Positions 23,497 to 32,043 of a DNA stretch of 64,000 bases are shown here, piece by piece (the stretch's first letter is position 1; each line of letters begins with the position of its first letter). Location: NCBI RefSeq assembly GCF_000425425.1, contig NZ_AUDK01000017.1, positions 1 through 64,000 of the forward strand, in the 5' to 3' direction. The notes under the pieces are model-generated. The model was not told where the DNA came from, did not search any database, and worked only from the letters and a program-made list of their open reading frames with translations. The translations under genes and the position numbers were made by a program. Source of the DNA: Flavobacterium daejeonense DSM 17708 (GTDB taxonomy: Bacteria > Bacteroidota > Bacteroidia > Flavobacteriales > Flavobacteriaceae).

Positions 23497-25740
23497 ATGA
23501 GGAAATTCGGAATCGTTATTTTAGGTGTAATTCTGGTCGCGGGTTGCAGGGTAAATATAGACAAAAATAAACATAAAAATATTTTTTTAACGCGTCATGT
23601 AGCTCCTTTAATAGGGACTGGAGGACACGGTCATACTTATCCGGGAGCAACGGTTCCTTTTGGAATGGTACAGGTTAGCCCTGATAATGGAATTTCAAGT
23701 TGGGATTGGTGTTCGGGTTATCATTATTCCGATTCGATTGTTGCCGGATTTAGTCACTTACATTTAAGCGGAACAGGAATTGGTGATTTAGCTGATATTC
23801 TTTTGATGCCAATCAATAAAAAAGTAGTATTAACTACAACTTCAACTTCCAGAGATTCATTATCCTATAAATCTACTTATTCTCATAAAAATGAAACTTC
23901 TAAACCTGGTTATTACCAGGTGTATTTGAATGATCCTAAAATTAATGTTGAGTTGACAGCTACACAGCGTAAGGCTTACCATAAGTATACATTTACTAAA
24001 AATGATGAGCAGGCAGTTGTTATAGACCTTGGTTTTGCAATCAACTGGGATAAAGCCACTCAATCTCAACTTACAATTGAGAATAAAACTACGATTAGCG
24101 GTTACCGTTACAGTACAGGTTGGGCCAAAAATCAAAAAGTATTTTTTGTAGTTCAATTTTCTAAGCCAATTTCTCATTATAATATAGTTGCTGATGAAAC
24201 AAAAAAGGAATCTGCAACCGCTTCAGGAGAAAAAGTCATTGCACAATTGTTTTTTGATGAACAAAATTCAAATGAATTATTGGCTAAAGTAGCACTGTCT
24301 TCAGTAAGTGTAGCTAATGCTAAAGATAATTTGAATGCCGGAGATTTTAATTTTGAGAAAGTAAAATCAGAAGCTCAAAAAAACTGGAATCACTCTTTGT
24401 CTACAATTGAAGTGGAAACCCCGGTTGATTCTTTAAAAACTATTTTTTATAGCGCTATGTATCATGCGCAATTAGCACCTGTTACTTACAGCGATAAAAA
24501 CGGGGAGTTTAGAAGAGAGGATGATACCATTATTACAGCTAAAGATTACACTGCCTATTCTACTTTGTCACTTTGGGATACTTTTAGAGCTGAAAATCCT
24601 TTGTTGACTTTACTTGCTCCAGATAAAGTTTCGGATATTATCAATTCGATGTTGGCTTATTATGAAACAAAAAAAATATTGCCCGTTTGGACATTATATG
24701 CTAATGAAACCAATACAATGACTGGGTATCATGCGATTCCTGTAATTGTAAATGCGTATAAAAATGGTATTAAAGGTTTTGATGCCGAAAAAGCATTTGA
24801 AGCTATGAAAAATACTATGATGCAAAACGAACGCGGATTAGATTTGTATAAAAAATACGGTTTCATTCCTTATAATCTATTGGATGAGTCGGTAACGATT
24901 ACATTAGAATATGCTTATGATGATTGGTGTGTGGCTCAAATGGCTAAAGCTCTGGGTAAAGAAGATGATTACAACTATTTTCTAAAACGTTCAAAAGCCT
25001 ATGAGTTTTTATTTGATGCTCAAACCGGATTTATGAGAGGAAAAGCAGCTGATGGAAAAACATGGAATCCTTCTTTTGACCCAAAACACTCTAACCACAG
25101 AGAACATACCGATTATACTGAAGGTAATGCCTGGCAACACAGTTGGTTTGTACCACAAGATGTAGATGATTTTATCATTTTGCACGGAGGTAATCAAAAA
25201 TTCTCTCAAAAATTAGAACAATTGTTTACGGAAAGTTCAGAGATAACCGGAAATAATGTTTCTGCAGATATTTCGGGGTTAATCGGGCAATATGCTCACG
25301 GGAATGAACCGAGTCATCACATTGCTTATATGTTTAATCATGCTAATCAGCCTTGGAGAACACAATATTGGGTACATCATATTTTAGATACTCAATACAA
25401 TACGACTCCAAACGGATTAAGTGGTAATGAAGATTGCGGACAAATGTCAGCTTGGTATATTTTTAGTTCAATAGGATTGTATCCAATGAATCCTGCCTCG
25501 GGTGAATATGAAATAGGTAGTCCTTTATTCGAAAAAACAACCATAAAACTTCCGGAAGGTAAAAGTTTTACTATTGAAGCTGAAAATGTTTCAACTAAGA
25601 ATTTTTACATACAATCAGCAACACTTAATGGTGTTGAATTTAACAAAACAACAATTACGCATCAACAGCTATTACAAGGTGGGACTTTACATTTTGTTAT
25701 GGGGTCTGAGCCAAATAAAAATTGGGGATTAACGAAATAA
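23497..25740 (+). CDS. GH92 alpha-mannosidase (lipoprotein), copy 1
   Basis: A ~747-residue Ca-dependent exo-alpha-mannosidase. A lipoprotein signal peptide (MRKFGIVILGVILVAGC) predicts attachment to an outer or periplasmic membrane face. GH92 hallmarks are complete: GTGGHGHTYPGATVPFGM near the N-terminus, HGNEPSHH, and GNEDCGQMSAWY near the C-terminus. The GNE-type pocket residues go with alpha-1,2-mannosidases in characterised GH92 enzymes. ATG at 23497 is chosen over the TTG at 23488. It starts a co-directional run of thirteen genes to 46024, most separated by fewer than 45 bp. Role: trimming mannose from N-glycans. Confidence 0.9.
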   Translation: MRKFGIVILGVILVAGCRVNIDKNKHKNIFLTRHVAPLIGTGGHGHTYPGATVPFGMVQVSPDNGISSWDWCSGYHYSDSIVAGFSHLHLSGTGIGDLADILLMPINKKVVLTTTSTSRDSLSYKSTYSHKNETSKPGYYQVYLNDPKINVELTATQRKAYHKYTFTKNDEQAVVIDLGFAINWDKATQSQLTIENKTTISGYRYSTGWAKNQKVFFVVQFSKPISHYNIVADETKKESATASGEKVIAQLFFDEQNSNELLAKVALSSVSVANAKDNLNAGDFNFEKVKSEAQKNWNHSLSTIEVETPVDSLKTIFYSAMYHAQLAPVTYSDKNGEFRREDDTIITAKDYTAYSTLSLWDTFRAENPLLTLLAPDKVSDIINSMLAYYETKKILPVWTLYANETNTMTGYHAIPVIVNAYKNGIKGFDAEKAFEAMKNTMMQNERGLDLYKKYGFIPYNLLDESVTITLEYAYDDWCVAQMAKALGKEDDYNYFLKRSKAYEFLFDAQTGFMRGKAADGKTWNPSFDPKHSNHREHTDYTEGNAWQHSWFVPQDVDDFIILHGGNQKFSQKLEQLFTESSEITGNNVSADISGLIGQYAHGNEPSHHIAYMFNHANQPWRTQYWVHHILDTQYNTTPNGLSGNEDCGQMSAWYIFSSIGLYPMNPASGEYEIGSPLFEKTTIKLPEGKSFTIEAENVSTKNFYIQSATLNGVEFNKTTITHQQLLQGGTLHFVMGSEPNKNWGLTK

Positions 25741-25751
25741 CAAAAAGAAGC

Positions 25752-27629
25752 ATGGATAGCATAGATGTATCAATAATCGTTTTTTATATCCTATTAACAA
25801 TAGGAATCGGAATTTGGATTTCACGAAAAGCCTCTCAGGGTCTTGATGATTATTTTTTAGGTGGAAATTCGATAAAATGGTATTATTTAGGATTGAGTAA
25901 TGGTTCGGGAATGTTTGATGTTTCCGGAACGGCCTGGATGGTTGGAGTCCTTTTTTTATACGGTATTAAAAGTTTCTTTTTAATGTGGCTTTGGCCTATT
26001 TGGAATCAGGTTTTTGTCATGATGTTTTTGTCAATCTGGATTAGAAAATCGAATACCATGACAGGATCTGAGTGGATTTTGACCCGATTTGGAAATGATA
26101 GAGCGGGGAGAGCTTCACATATTATTGTAGCGGTTTTTGCAATTGTATCTACCATTGGTTTTATTGCTTACTTCTTTGAGGGAATCGGTAAGTTTATGAC
26201 GATTATTTTACCTTGGGATTTAGCACTGCATTTTGGTGATATTTCTTTATTGACTTCTGAACAAAGTTATGCCTTATTAGTTATTTTTTTAACTACAATT
26301 TATACTATCAAGGGAGGAATGTTTTCTGTAGTTGCCACTGAGGTTTTACAATACGGTATTATGGTTGTTTCAGGTTTATTAGTGGCGGCTTACACTTTAA
26401 TTACCTATACAGATATTCAAATTAGTTCGGTGATTACAGAAGAGTGGAAGAATGTATTTTTCTCGCCCGAACTTGAATCGCATTGGGGTGAAAAATTTCA
26501 AGCTTTTAACAATTTGATTGATTCAGAAGGTTATAAAATGTTTGGAGCCTTGGTTGGAATGTCTTTATTTAAAGGTTTTTTTGCCAGTATTGCAGGACCT
26601 ACACCTAGTTATGATTTGCAACGTATTCTTTCTACCAAATCAGTTAAAGAAGCGGCTTACATGAGTGGTTTTACAAATCTTATTTTATTTATTCCACGAT
26701 ACCTTTTAATAGCCGGTATTGTTGTAATTGCACTGGTTACTTTGGCACCTGAAATGGCAGTTAATCCTCATTTGAGTGGTGCAGATTTGGAGGTTATTAT
26801 GCCAAAAGTAATTAATCTTCATATACCGGTAGGAATTAAAGGTTTGTTATTAGCAGGATTATTAGCTGCTTTTATGTCAACTTTCTCAGCATTCGTGAAT
26901 GCAGGGCCTGCTTATATCGTAAATGATTTGTATAAGAAATATTTTAAACCGGACGAAACTAGCGAACATTATATTAAAGTTAGCCAAATTGCTTCTTTTT
27001 TAGTGGTTGGCTTAGGTATTTTTATGGGATTTTTTGCTGAATCAATCAATTCATTGACTTTGTGGATAACTAGTGCATTGTTTGGAGGTTATGTGGCAGC
27101 TAATTTCCTTAAATGGGTTTGGTGGCGATTTAATGGTTGGGGGTATTTTTGGGGAATGTTTTCCGGACTTATTATCGCATCTTTAGAATTTGTATTAGAG
27201 CAAAATAAAGGAAGTTTCGTTGAAGGAAGTTTATTGTATACTTTATCAGAAATGCAGGCTATTTATTTATTCCCAATAATTTTAGGATTTTCTACTTTAG
27301 GATGTATTCTTGGAACTTATTTGAGTCAACCAACAGATATGGAGGTTCTAAAATCATTTTATACCAATGTAAGACCTTGGGGATGGTGGAAACCTGTATA
27401 TGAGTTATTGAAAAATGAGAATCAGAGTTTTGAAAAAAATAATGATTTTATCAAAGATATGCTTAATTGTCTTGTTGGTATCATTTGGCAATCGAGTATG
27501 ATTGTTTTGCCGGTATATTTTATTATTCGCGATTACCCCAAAGCATTAATTTCCTTGGTTGTTTTCTTAGTAACATCCATTATTTTAAAATATACCTGGT
27601 TAGATAAAGTTAGAAAAATTGTTAATTAA
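25752..27629 (+). CDS. SSS-family sodium/sugar symporter
   Basis: A 625-residue inner-membrane protein with about 14 hydrophobic segments. The N-terminal FYILLTIGIGIWISRKASQ and DDYFLGGNSIKWYYLGLSN are classic sodium:solute symporter (SLC5) motifs. The ATG at 25752 follows AAAAAGAAG; a TTG at 25722 overlaps the preceding gene and is rejected. Its position between a mannosidase and the GH130 phosphorylase suggests it imports mannose or the disaccharide Man-beta-1,4-GlcNAc for the cytoplasmic GH130. The substrate is inference. Confidence 0.85.
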   Translation: MDSIDVSIIVFYILLTIGIGIWISRKASQGLDDYFLGGNSIKWYYLGLSNGSGMFDVSGTAWMVGVLFLYGIKSFFLMWLWPIWNQVFVMMFLSIWIRKSNTMTGSEWILTRFGNDRAGRASHIIVAVFAIVSTIGFIAYFFEGIGKFMTIILPWDLALHFGDISLLTSEQSYALLVIFLTTIYTIKGGMFSVVATEVLQYGIMVVSGLLVAAYTLITYTDIQISSVITEEWKNVFFSPELESHWGEKFQAFNNLIDSEGYKMFGALVGMSLFKGFFASIAGPTPSYDLQRILSTKSVKEAAYMSGFTNLILFIPRYLLIAGIVVIALVTLAPEMAVNPHLSGADLEVIMPKVINLHIPVGIKGLLLAGLLAAFMSTFSAFVNAGPAYIVNDLYKKYFKPDETSEHYIKVSQIASFLVVGLGIFMGFFAESINSLTLWITSALFGGYVAANFLKWVWWRFNGWGYFWGMFSGLIIASLEFVLEQNKGSFVEGSLLYTLSEMQAIYLFPIILGFSTLGCILGTYLSQPTDMEVLKSFYTNVRPWGWWKPVYELLKNENQSFEKNNDFIKDMLNCLVGIIWQSSMIVLPVYFIIRDYPKALISLVVFLVTSIILKYTWLDKVRKIVN

Positions 27630-27706
27630 AATGTTTGTATTTTAGAGTTTAGAGTACAAATTTCAGAGATAAAATTCAGAACGTTTAATTTATAAATAAT
27701 AAAAAA

Positions 27707-28672
27707 GTGAGTGCAATTCCTTGGCAAGATAGACCTGAAAATAGTAATGATATTATGTGGAGATATTCTGAAAACCCCATTATTAACAGATTTGCTATTC
27801 CATCATCAAACAGTGTATTTAATAGTGCTGTAGTTCCTTTTGGAGATGGTTTTGCAGGTGTTTTCAGATGTGATAATAAAGCGGTACAAATGAATATTTT
27901 TGCCGGATTTAGTAAAGACGGAATCAATTGGGAGATTAATCATGAACCAATTGTAATGAAAGCGGGTAATACCGAAATGATCGAATCAGCTTATAAGTAT
28001 GATCCTCGTGTGGTTTTTATTGAAGATCGTTACTGGATTACCTGGTGTAATGGTTACAATGGACCAACTATTGGTATTGGATACACTTTTGATTTCGTAG
28101 AATTTTTCCAATGTGAAAATGCTTATTTACCATTCAACAGAAACGGAGTTTTATTTCCACAAAAAATTAATGGGAAATATGCGATGTTAAGCCGTCCTAG
28201 TGATAATGGTCATACTCCTTTTGGTGATATTTGGATTAGTTTTAGTCCGGATATGAAGTATTGGGGTGAACATCGTTTGGTAATGAAGCCAACTCCTTTT
28301 GAAGACAGTGCCTGGCAATGTACTAAGATTGGTGCGGGTCCTATTCCAATTTTGACTGAAGAAGGCTGGTTAATGATTTACCATGGTGTAATCAACACTT
28401 GTAACGGTTTCCGTTATGCGATGGGAGCTGCCATTTTAGAAACAGATCAACCTGATAAAGTAAAATACAGAACGCAACCGTATTTATTAGGACCAGCGGT
28501 AAATTATGAGCAAGTTGGTGATGTGCCAAATGTAGTTTTCCCGTGTGCGGCTTTGCATGATACAGAGGAAGATAAATTGACGGTTTATTATGGAGCTGCT
28601 GATACAGTAGTTGCGATGGCTTTTGGAAAATTAAGTGAAGTAATTCAATTTACAAAAGATAATAGCTTGTAA
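27707..28672 (+). CDS. GH130 beta-1,4-mannosyl-N-acetylglucosamine phosphorylase (probable)
   Basis: A 321-residue cytoplasmic enzyme (no signal peptide) with a five-bladed beta-propeller pattern: [38 protein letters not shown] and a late [16 protein letters not shown]130 enzymes phosphorolyse beta-mannosides. The subgroup acting on Man-beta-1,4-GlcNAc (N-glycan core) is the best fit given GH92, GH18 and nagB neighbours, and gives mannose-1-phosphate and GlcNAc. The start is GTG at 27707; the next ATG (27755) would remove the conserved first propeller strand. Confidence 0.85.
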   Translation: MSAIPWQDRPENSNDIMWRYSENPIINRFAIPSSNSVFNSAVVPFGDGFAGVFRCDNKAVQMNIFAGFSKDGINWEINHEPIVMKAGNTEMIESAYKYDPRVVFIEDRYWITWCNGYNGPTIGIGYTFDFVEFFQCENAYLPFNRNGVLFPQKINGKYAMLSRPSDNGHTPFGDIWISFSPDMKYWGEHRLVMKPTPFEDSAWQCTKIGAGPIPILTEEGWLMIYHGVINTCNGFRYAMGAAILETDQPDKVKYRTQPYLLGPAVNYEQVGDVPNVVFPCAALHDTEEDKLTVYYGAADTVVAMAFGKLSEVIQFTKDNSL

Positions 28673-28677
28673 AAAGT

Positions 28678-29745
28678 ATGATTAGTAAAATTAAAAGTAT
28701 AGTGTTTGTTTTAAGTTTCATTTCTTCTATTGGCTTTGCCCAATCAAAAGGAATTATACCCAAAAACTATGTGGCTTACAAAACATCAGAAAAAATCCAA
28801 ATTGACGGTGATGAATTAGAAACTTCATGGTCAAAAGCGGAATGGACAGATGCTTTTATTGATATTGAAGGTGTTGAAAAACCTAAATACAATACAAAGG
28901 TAAAAATGCTTTGGGATGATAAAAATTATTATATCCTGGCAAAAATTCAAGAACCACATGTTTGGGCAAATTTGAAACAACACGATACAATTATATTTTA
29001 CAATAATGATTTTGAAGTTTTTATTGATCCTGATGGTGATACTTTTAACTATTACGAGTTAGAAATCAATGCTTTGAATACGGCTTGGGATTTGTTTTTA
29101 ACCAAGCCTTATCGTGAAAAAAATGTCGTGCTTAATGATTGGAATAATACGGGATTACAATCGGCGGTAAAAATTCAGGGGACATTAAATAATCCTGCTG
29201 ATACAGACGAAGGTTGGACTTTAGAAATTGCAATTCCTTGGGCTGCTTATCAAAAATCTTATGGAGAAGATAATGTTCCAAGAGATAAATTTTGGAGGGT
29301 GAATTTTTCCAGAGTCAATTGGCAACATGATATTGTAAACGGAAAATACGTACGCAAAAAAGATGCGTCAGGTAAATATTTACCGGAATACAATTGGGTT
29401 TGGTCTCCACAAGGTGTCATAAACATGCACGAACCTGAAAAATGGGGATATGTATATTTTACTTCTAAAGAAACAGGAAGTAGTGTTGCTTTTACAATTC
29501 CTCAGGATGAAAAAATTAAATGGGAATTGTTTCAGTTGTACAGAGCTCAAAAACAATATTTAGCTAAAAATAAAAAATGGGCAGTAACAATAAATGAATT
29601 AACAAAAAGGGTGATTAAAGTTGGTACAAATGTGATAACTCCTAAATTAGAGAACTATAGTTTTGGTTGGAATATATTAGTAAAAAGTCCTTTTTCAAGC
29701 AAAACGTTTATCATCAAAGAAGATGGTCAGTTAATTGAGAAATAG
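28678..29745 (+). CDS. Secreted CBM9-like carbohydrate-binding protein
   Basis: A 355-residue protein with a signal peptide (ISSIGFAQ). The CBM9/DOMON-type fold is seen in IDGDELETSWSKAEWTDAF, VKMLWDDKNYYILAKIQEP, DFEVFIDPDGD and WTLEIAIPWAAY. No catalytic domain follows, and there is no lipobox. Such stand-alone proteins are common in Bacteroidetes PULs, sometimes annotated as xylanase-like. It begins 5 bp after GH130, and is followed 37 bp later by GH18, so it belongs to the operon. It may present glycans to enzymes; ligand unknown. Confidence 0.7.
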   Translation: MISKIKSIVFVLSFISSIGFAQSKGIIPKNYVAYKTSEKIQIDGDELETSWSKAEWTDAFIDIEGVEKPKYNTKVKMLWDDKNYYILAKIQEPHVWANLKQHDTIIFYNNDFEVFIDPDGDTFNYYELEINALNTAWDLFLTKPYREKNVVLNDWNNTGLQSAVKIQGTLNNPADTDEGWTLEIAIPWAAYQKSYGEDNVPRDKFWRVNFSRVNWQHDIVNGKYVRKKDASGKYLPEYNWVWSPQGVINMHEPEKWGYVYFTSKETGSSVAFTIPQDEKIKWELFQLYRAQKQYLAKNKKWAVTINELTKRVIKVGTNVITPKLENYSFGWNILVKSPFSSKTFIIKEDGQLIEK

Positions 29746-29782
29746 TGCAATTTAATTATAAATAGGATAAAGAAAATAAAGG

Positions 29783-30907
29783 ATGAAATTAAGTCTTTAC
29801 ATAGTGATTATCAGTTGTTTTTTTGCTTGTTCTATTTTAGAAACTAAAAAGAAGAGCAAAGCAGAGAATGCTAAAATTATTGGTTACGTTGCAGGTTATG
29901 AGGATTTTGATCCGGCTAAAGTTGATGTTTCTAAATTAACTCATGTCAATTATGCTTTTGCAAATATTGTAAATGGCAACGTTCAGTTTGAATTGGCAAC
30001 TGATGATACTAAAATTAAAGCCTTGATGGGACTTAAAAAACAAAATCCTTCTTTGGAAGTTTTATTTTCAATAGGCGGATGGGTTTGGTCAGATCAGTTT
30101 TCGAATATAGCTGCCTATGAAAAATCAAGAGTACAGTTTGCACAAAGCGCTGTTCAATTGATGAAAAAATATGAATTTGACGGAATTGATATCGATTGGG
30201 AATTTCCGGGACAGAGAGCAGAGGATAATGTGTTCAGACCATCGGATAAAGAAAATTTCACATTGCTTCTGGCTGAATTAAGAAAACAACTAGAAATTCA
30301 AACCGCCTCCGATAAAGTTCATTATTTATTAAGTATAGCTTCTGGTGCTGACCAAAATTATTTAGACCATACTGATTTAAAAGAAGCTCAAAAATACCTG
30401 GATTACATCAACATCATGGGCTATGATTTTTATAACGGTTGGATGTATCAAACCGGTCATCATGCTAATTTAAATGCTTCAAAATTTGAAAAATTAGATG
30501 GAGATAATTTGACTAAAACAGTTCAGGCTTATTTGAAAACAGGAATAGCAGCCAATAAATTGGTGGTAGGAATTCCTTTTTACGGAAGAAAATGGGCTAA
30601 AGTAAATCCACAAAATAATGGTTTGTATCAATCGGCGCAAACGGGTGCAGAGATTATTGCTTATTGGAAAATCAAAGAAGAATTGGCTACCGGAAAATAC
30701 AAACAGCTTTATGATGAATCAGCCAAGGCTTCTTATTTGTGGAATGAAAAAGACAGCATTTTCATCTCTTATGAAACCCCAAATGAAATAGAATTGAAAG
30801 CAAATTTTATTAAAAGTAAAGGTTTAGGTGGAGCTATGTTTTGGGAATATAGTCTGGATAATAAGCAGGAATTGCTAAATGCACTTTTTGAAAGTATGAA
30901 AAAATAG
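29783..30907 (+). CDS. GH18 lipoprotein (chitobiosidase/endo-N-acetylglucosaminidase)
   Basis: A 374-residue lipoprotein (signal with lipobox FFAC). Family hallmarks: SIGGW at 96-100 and DGIDIDWE with catalytic Glu140, substrate-assisted retaining hydrolysis of GlcNAc-beta-1,4-GlcNAc. The chain resembles chitinase-type GH18, lacking chitin-binding modules. In an N-glycan locus the natural role is to cut the chitobiose core (ENGase-like), but a chitin-oligosaccharide role cannot be excluded from sequence. It lies between the CBM9 protein and an uncharacterised TIM-barrel lipoprotein. Confidence 0.85.
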   Translation: MKLSLYIVIISCFFACSILETKKKSKAENAKIIGYVAGYEDFDPAKVDVSKLTHVNYAFANIVNGNVQFELATDDTKIKALMGLKKQNPSLEVLFSIGGWVWSDQFSNIAAYEKSRVQFAQSAVQLMKKYEFDGIDIDWEFPGQRAEDNVFRPSDKENFTLLLAELRKQLEIQTASDKVHYLLSIASGADQNYLDHTDLKEAQKYLDYINIMGYDFYNGWMYQTGHHANLNASKFEKLDGDNLTKTVQAYLKTGIAANKLVVGIPFYGRKWAKVNPQNNGLYQSAQTGAEIIAYWKIKEELATGKYKQLYDESAKASYLWNEKDSIFISYETPNEIELKANFIKSKGLGGAMFWEYSLDNKQELLNALFESMKK

Positions 30908-30938
30908 TTTTAAGATTAACTAACAGAAACTGGATATT

Positions 30939-32036
30939 ATGAAATATGTACAACTATTATTTTTAGGAATTCTTTTTACCGCTTGTTCGAATAAGATAGT
31001 TCAAAGTTCAGAAGTTGAGCAAAAAGATCAAAAATTTGAATTTGCAGTTTGGACTTCAGCAGATGCTAAACGTTCAGATGATTCGTATACAGCAGAATTT
31101 AAAAAATATAAAGATGCCGGAATTGATGAAGTTTTAATTAATACAGGTACAAGTCCTGATTTATTGAAACGTGTTGCTCCATTGGCTAAGAAAGAAGGAT
31201 TAAGAGTTCATGCCTGGATTATGACGATGAATCGTCCTGGTGATAAACTTGCCTTACAACATCCGGATTGGTACATGGTAAGCCGCAGCGGAAAATCCTG
31301 TTTTGATAATCGTCCTTATGTAGATTATTATCAATGGTTGTCTCCAAGCCATCCTGAGGCACGAGAGCATATCTATGATTTATTAGAAGGATTAGCCAAA
31401 GTAGAAGGAGTAGAAAGTGTACACTTAGATTATATTCGTTACCCTGATGTGTTTTTGCCAATTGGTTTGTTGCCAAAATACAATTTAGTTCAAAATACCG
31501 AATTACCGGATTATGATTTTGATTATTCAGATGCCAGTGTCAATGCTTTTATGGCGGCATTTGGCAGAGATCCAAGAAAAATAGAACATCCTGAAATTGA
31601 TATGGAATGGAAACAATTTCGTATGAACCAAATTAGAAATGTAGTCAATCACGCTTATGAAATTGCACATAAATATGGAAAAACATTAACAGCAGCAGTG
31701 TTTCCTTATCCTGAAATGGCAGATCATATGGTGCGTCAGCGTTGGGATAAATGGGATATTGATGAGGTTTATCCAATGATTTATCATAACTTTTATAATG
31801 AAGGAATCAATTGGATTGGGTATGCTACTAAGCAAGGGGTTACCGATTTGCAAGGAAGAAAAACTAAATTAAATACAGGGATTTATATTCCCGGAATAGA
31901 AAATGAAGCTGATTTAAGAAAAGCTATTTTGACAGCTAAAGAAAACGGTGCTAAAGGTGTTGCTTTTTTTGACGGAAATGTGATATCTGATGCTTATTTA
32001 AAAGTGATTGCAGCAACTAAAGAAAGTCTAAAATAA
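30939..32036 (+). CDS. Uncharacterised glycosidase-like TIM-barrel lipoprotein (GHL10/DUF187-like)
   Basis: A 365-residue lipoprotein (ILFTAC lipobox). The sequence has features of the glycosyl-hydrolase-like GHL10 superfamily: FAVWTSADAKR, KEGLRVHAWIMTMNRP, LSPSHPEAREHIYDLLEG, VHLDYIRYPD and IDEVYPMIYHNF. Acidic residues at strand ends (Asp of LDYIRYPD, Asp/Glu of DEVYPM) are possible catalysts. I do not know a defined activity. Spacing of 31 bp after GH18 and 7 bp before GH92 shows it is part of the operon, so it probably acts on the same glycan. Confidence 0.7.
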   Translation: MKYVQLLFLGILFTACSNKIVQSSEVEQKDQKFEFAVWTSADAKRSDDSYTAEFKKYKDAGIDEVLINTGTSPDLLKRVAPLAKKEGLRVHAWIMTMNRPGDKLALQHPDWYMVSRSGKSCFDNRPYVDYYQWLSPSHPEAREHIYDLLEGLAKVEGVESVHLDYIRYPDVFLPIGLLPKYNLVQNTELPDYDFDYSDASVNAFMAAFGRDPRKIEHPEIDMEWKQFRMNQIRNVVNHAYEIAHKYGKTLTAAVFPYPEMADHMVRQRWDKWDIDEVYPMIYHNFYNEGINWIGYATKQGVTDLQGRKTKLNTGIYIPGIENEADLRKAILTAKENGAKGVAFFDGNVISDAYLKVIAATKESLK

Positions 32037-32043
32037 AACTAGA

